From positions 1 to 54,642 of the forward strand of contig CATXCB010000014.1 of NCBI GenBank assembly GCA_958366705.1: a stretch of 54,642 bases of DNA. Direction: 5' to 3'. Source of the DNA: an uncultured bacterium (GTDB taxonomy: Bacteria > Cyanobacteriota > Vampirovibrionia > Gastranaerophilales > Gastranaerophilaceae). A model generated the notes under the pieces. It did not search any database and was not told the DNA's origin. It worked only from the letters and a program-made list of their open reading frames with translations. Of the stretch, positions 52,473 to 54,642 are shown piece after piece (positions within the stretch are counted from its first letter, which is position 1; each line of letters begins with the position of its first letter). The translations under genes and the position numbers were made by a program.

Positions 52473-53609
52473 ATGGCAAAATTAAAAGAAAAAATTTTAC
52501 AAGCACTACGAAATAACGAGCAATTAGAATTAACATTGGATAAAGTATCACAATCGCAAGAAAATCTGCTCAGAAATCATTCAAACCCAGTATTCAGTAA
52601 TAAAGATAAAAATAAAATTTTGAAGGGATATACTGATTTACAAGATATTGCTAAATCCTTATATAGATATAATACTTTGCAAGAACATAATTATATAAAT
52701 GACGCACAAGAAGAAAAAAAGGATATTGAAAATAAAGTTCTGAAAACAGGAATAAGTTATTACAAATACGTATGGCATGCGGAGAATAGCGAAAATACTT
52801 GTGCCAAGTGTAAAGAATTAGCTGGGCAGATTTTTGATTTTTATGATGAAGTCCCCGAACGTCCTCATCCGAATTGCAAATGTACGGTTAAAGTGGTAGA
52901 AAATAATGAAGAAAATTCTTCTCAAGAGACTAATAGAAATGATGAACAATGTAATATTATAGATAAAATAGAATCTATGATTAATGAAATTGAAGGGAAT
53001 ATAAAAGAAACTGAAAATCTTTTATCTGAAGTTGAAACAGAAGTAAAAGATTTAGAAAATGATGTATTAAGAGTTCAGAATTTAATACAAAATGCAAATA
53101 ATACTCTAGAAAGTTTAAGTAAAGAATATGGAAAACACTTACCGAATTGTGAAAATAATGTTGATAATGATTACGCTTATATGTATGCTAAAAAAGCTGA
53201 ATGGCAAACATTATTGCATGATGTTTTAGGACTCTTAAATCCTATTGGAGCATTTTTAAATACACTTAGAATTTTTATATCAAATTATGTAGAACTTTTG
53301 TATCATGCGTATCATTTAAGGGAATTTGAAATGGATAAGTATTATCATTCGAAAGCTAATTGTGAGGCTACACAAGAAATGGGTATTATTGGTGAAAAAT
53401 CTGCCATTTTTTTGAGTGATCAAAAAGAAAAATTTGATCAATGGAATAATGTTTATGCTAAATCTCACAAAGTCACAATAGAAGAAGCAATTGCAGATTC
53501 AGAAAGAGATCAAGTTGCAAACAGATTAGGACGAGAAAGAGGTCGTAATTATCCTTATTGTAATTGTTCAATATTAATGTATGATTTATTACCTGATTAT
53601 AAAAAATAA
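52473..53609 (+). CDS. Cassette D: MuF-like domain + coiled coil + toxin-like end
   Basis: 378 residues. It starts MAKLKE like B and C but then differs. Residues 97-140 hold YKYVWHAENSENTCAKCKEL...RPHPNCKC (Cys110, Cys113, His132, Cys135, Cys137), the MuF-like motif also in cassette A. A coiled coil follows (about 160-220), a hydrophobic stretch (245-285), and an end with DKYYHSKANCEATQ and DSERDQVANRLGRERG (288-357), related in pattern to the toxin-like end of cassette B (H...A, DxxxN..GR..G). The layout fits MuF polymorphic toxins of phages. No signal peptide. Confidence 0.7.
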   Translation: MAKLKEKILQALRNNEQLELTLDKVSQSQENLLRNHSNPVFSNKDKNKILKGYTDLQDIAKSLYRYNTLQEHNYINDAQEEKKDIENKVLKTGISYYKYVWHAENSENTCAKCKELAGQIFDFYDEVPERPHPNCKCTVKVVENNEENSSQETNRNDEQCNIIDKIESMINEIEGNIKETENLLSEVETEVKDLENDVLRVQNLIQNANNTLESLSKEYGKHLPNCENNVDNDYAYMYAKKAEWQTLLHDVLGLLNPIGAFLNTLRIFISNYVELLYHAYHLREFEMDKYYHSKANCEATQEMGIIGEKSAIFLSDQKEKFDQWNNVYAKSHKVTIEEAIADSERDQVANRLGRERGRNYPYCNCSILMYDLLPDYKK

Positions 53610-53615
53610 TAATAT

Positions 53616-53864
53616 TTATAATAGTGGATGGGAAATATAAAGAACAAAATAAATAATAAATATTAAAATGCAAATTAATATTATAAAAATATTTGTTCTT
53701 ATAAAAAACGGCAGCCATATACTTATTAAAGTTATTATTGATAAAATTCTAAAAAATACAGTATCATTAATCCTAAAATACTCTGTATCAGATAATATTG
53801 AAACAATAATCATTGTAAAAAATATTGCAAATATTATGTTTATTATTTTATAAATTATGTTCAT
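53616..53864 (-). CDS. Small three-helix membrane protein, putative immunity to cassette D
   Basis: 82 residues in three hydrophobic helices (IINIIFAIFFTMIIVSIL, FRILSIITLISIWLPFFI, IFIILICILIFIIYFVLYI). Opposite strand, 6 nt stop to stop with toxin D, the same arrangement as 49005-49292. Its start MNIIYKIINII resembles MKIFYRIILSII of that protein. Immunity is inferred. Confidence 0.5.
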   Translation of the reverse strand: MNIIYKIINIIFAIFFTMIIVSILSDTEYFRINDTVFFRILSIITLISIWLPFFIRTNIFIILICILIFIIYFVLYISHPLL

Positions 53865-53954
53865 ATCTAAATCATAAAATAAAACTAATATAATTTCTTA
53901 ATGATATTTCCATCTTTAGATTTTTCAAAATAATCTATATTAAAATTATATTCC

Positions 53955-54116
53955 AAAAAGGACTCTTTTTATTTGCCGAAAGAGAATTTTGGTGCAATCG
54001 GGGTATAATTCTCCAAAAATCAGCTTGAGTAAATTCTCTAAAAATCCTGAAAGCCTCCACTGTACCGAAATTTCTCACTAAAAAAGAAACCTCTTATGCC
54101 CCCTATTTATAAAAAC
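53955..54116. repeat. Native ssrA downstream flank (copy E)
   Basis: Begins AAAAAGGACTCTTTTTATTT like the four cassette flanks and ends at the real 3' end of ssrA, 163 nt from that start, the same distance as in the modules. The terminator hairpin GAGGC...GCCTC of copies A and C is not conserved here. Confidence 0.85.
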
Positions 54117-54510
54117 TGGAGACGGTGGGAGTCGAACCCACGTCCAAAATGGATTAAAATAAACTTCTACGAGTGTAGATTTTCATTCGCTCAACTGATT
54201 CAGGAAAAAATCACTACCCGACATATCAGCCCTAGGTTTTATTTAAAGGAAACTCCAAACCTTTGATAGTTAGCTTGATACAGTTACCATCAATCACTGT
54301 ACTGCGTCTTGCATCATTGACCCATAAATCCGGCAAGCTGGGACTTATGAGTAGCTAGTAGCGACTAAGCAGCTAGAGCTTGTGCTCTAGAGAAGTCAGC
54401 TTTAATTACATTGTTAGCATTTAATTTGTTTTGCTCGTTGATAACCGTGAACAGCGCACGGACCCGCGGTCTATTTTCACCGAACATCCTGTCAAATCCA
54501 AAACGTCCCC
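54117..54510 (-). ncRNA. ssrA: tmRNA (SsrA)
   Basis: Rescues stalled ribosomes with SmpB and tags the peptide for proteolysis. The 5' end GGGGACG (54510 downwards) and the 3' end GGTTCGACTCCCACCGTCTCC form the tRNA-like part; the acceptor arms GGGGAC / GTCTCC pair. The tag frame runs from 54418 to the TAG at 54365-54367 and reads ANNVIKADFSRAQALAA. The ANN start recalls cyanobacterial tags and ALAA is the protease signal. CCA is not encoded. The gene is intact, one-piece, about 394 nt. Confidence 0.95.
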
Positions 54511-54642
54511 ATGTGGTGTTGTTAATGTACTATAATTTGTATTATAAATCCAGATTCTATATATTTCAAGCTCTTAAACATAAAACATGTAACGAAATGT
54601 AACGCAATATTAGCGAGAAATTAAAGAAAATTATTTATTAAC
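54511..54642. other. Upstream region of ssrA
   Basis: TGTAACGAAATGTAACGCAA near 54589 resembles TTTACATTTCGTTACAAT (opposite strand) in the repeats at 21.8 and 23.2 kb. No gene seen. Confidence 0.4.

Noticed and set aside
53668..53853. 61-codon plus-strand ORF opposite the putative immunity gene of cassette D.
   Set aside because: Low-complexity Ile/Lys mirror of the membrane protein, no RBS.
46066..54116. The five long repeats considered as rRNA/IS copies or as a CRISPR-type structure.
   Set aside because: No transposase or terminal inverted repeats; each is tied to ssrA sequence and a gene start, which fits a cassette leader better.
54411..54602. 63-codon ORF across the tmRNA 5' end.
   Set aside because: It lies in the tmRNA gene and its promoter region on the other strand; the RNA explains the sequence.

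Overview
The window comes from an AT-rich, anaerobic, Gram-negative-type bacterium, most likely a gut Melainabacterium/Vampirovibrionia (Gastranaerophilales-like), the non-photosynthetic sister group of Cyanobacteria. The main evidence is an RNA polymerase beta' subunit split into rpoC1 and rpoC2, with a very large insertion in the rpoC2 trigger loop, as in Cyanobacteria. Supporting evidence is a tmRNA tag beginning ANN, prepilin-like proteins with the FTLAEILITLGIIG signature, an [FeFe]-hydrogenase maturase (HydF), a PPi-dependent phosphofructokinase and no photosynthesis genes. A GT9 heptosyltransferase-like enzyme suggests an outer membrane with LPS.

Layout. 1-11.7 kb: lipid/ribosome cluster (fabH-plsX-rpmF-yceD), thiE, manC, leuS, a MITE-like element, pfp and a prepilin-like gene whose 5' leader carries a poly-G tract; a second copy of that leader is cut by the window start. 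11.7-21.4 kb: rpoB-rpoC1-rpoC2 operon (minus strand). 21.4-30.9 kb: lineage-specific small membrane and secreted proteins, a HepT/MntA toxin-antitoxin pair, pgeF, tspO, a three-gene family of small secreted proteins, a membrane-protein operon with a structured leader, and hydF. 31-42 kb: initiator tRNA, AGCS transporter, family-4 UDG, rsmD, GT9, GGDEF/HD-GYP protein, thiL, ispD, panE, HD protein and a possible small RNA. 42.5-44.7 kb: rpsO and two lineage-specific proteins that share an unusual promoter box.

45.0-54.5 kb is the standout region. Four modules of about 2 kb lie in tandem next to the 3' end of the tmRNA gene (ssrA). Each starts with the same 160-bp stretch that flanks ssrA. Next come a degenerate copy of the ssrA 3' end and a conserved 290-bp leader with a promoter. 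A gene of polymorphic-toxin layout follows: a shared N-terminal domain and/or a MuF-like Cys-His domain, then a variable C-terminus. Most modules end with a small membrane protein that could be the immunity partner. Toxin-tail remnants, a frameshifted orphan immunity gene, a start-to-end deletion scar and another immunity fragment lie between modules. I read this as a toxin/immunity cassette array grown by repeated insertion or recombination at ssrA. No integrase is visible in the window.

Other regulatory structure: a promoter-like box (GCAAT, about 20 nt, TATA-GTA) precedes at least four lineage-specific genes and one non-coding transcript rich in GGGGAAA motifs. One operon leader appears to hide its ribosome-binding site in a hairpin. 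All function calls are from reading the sequence; no database search was possible.
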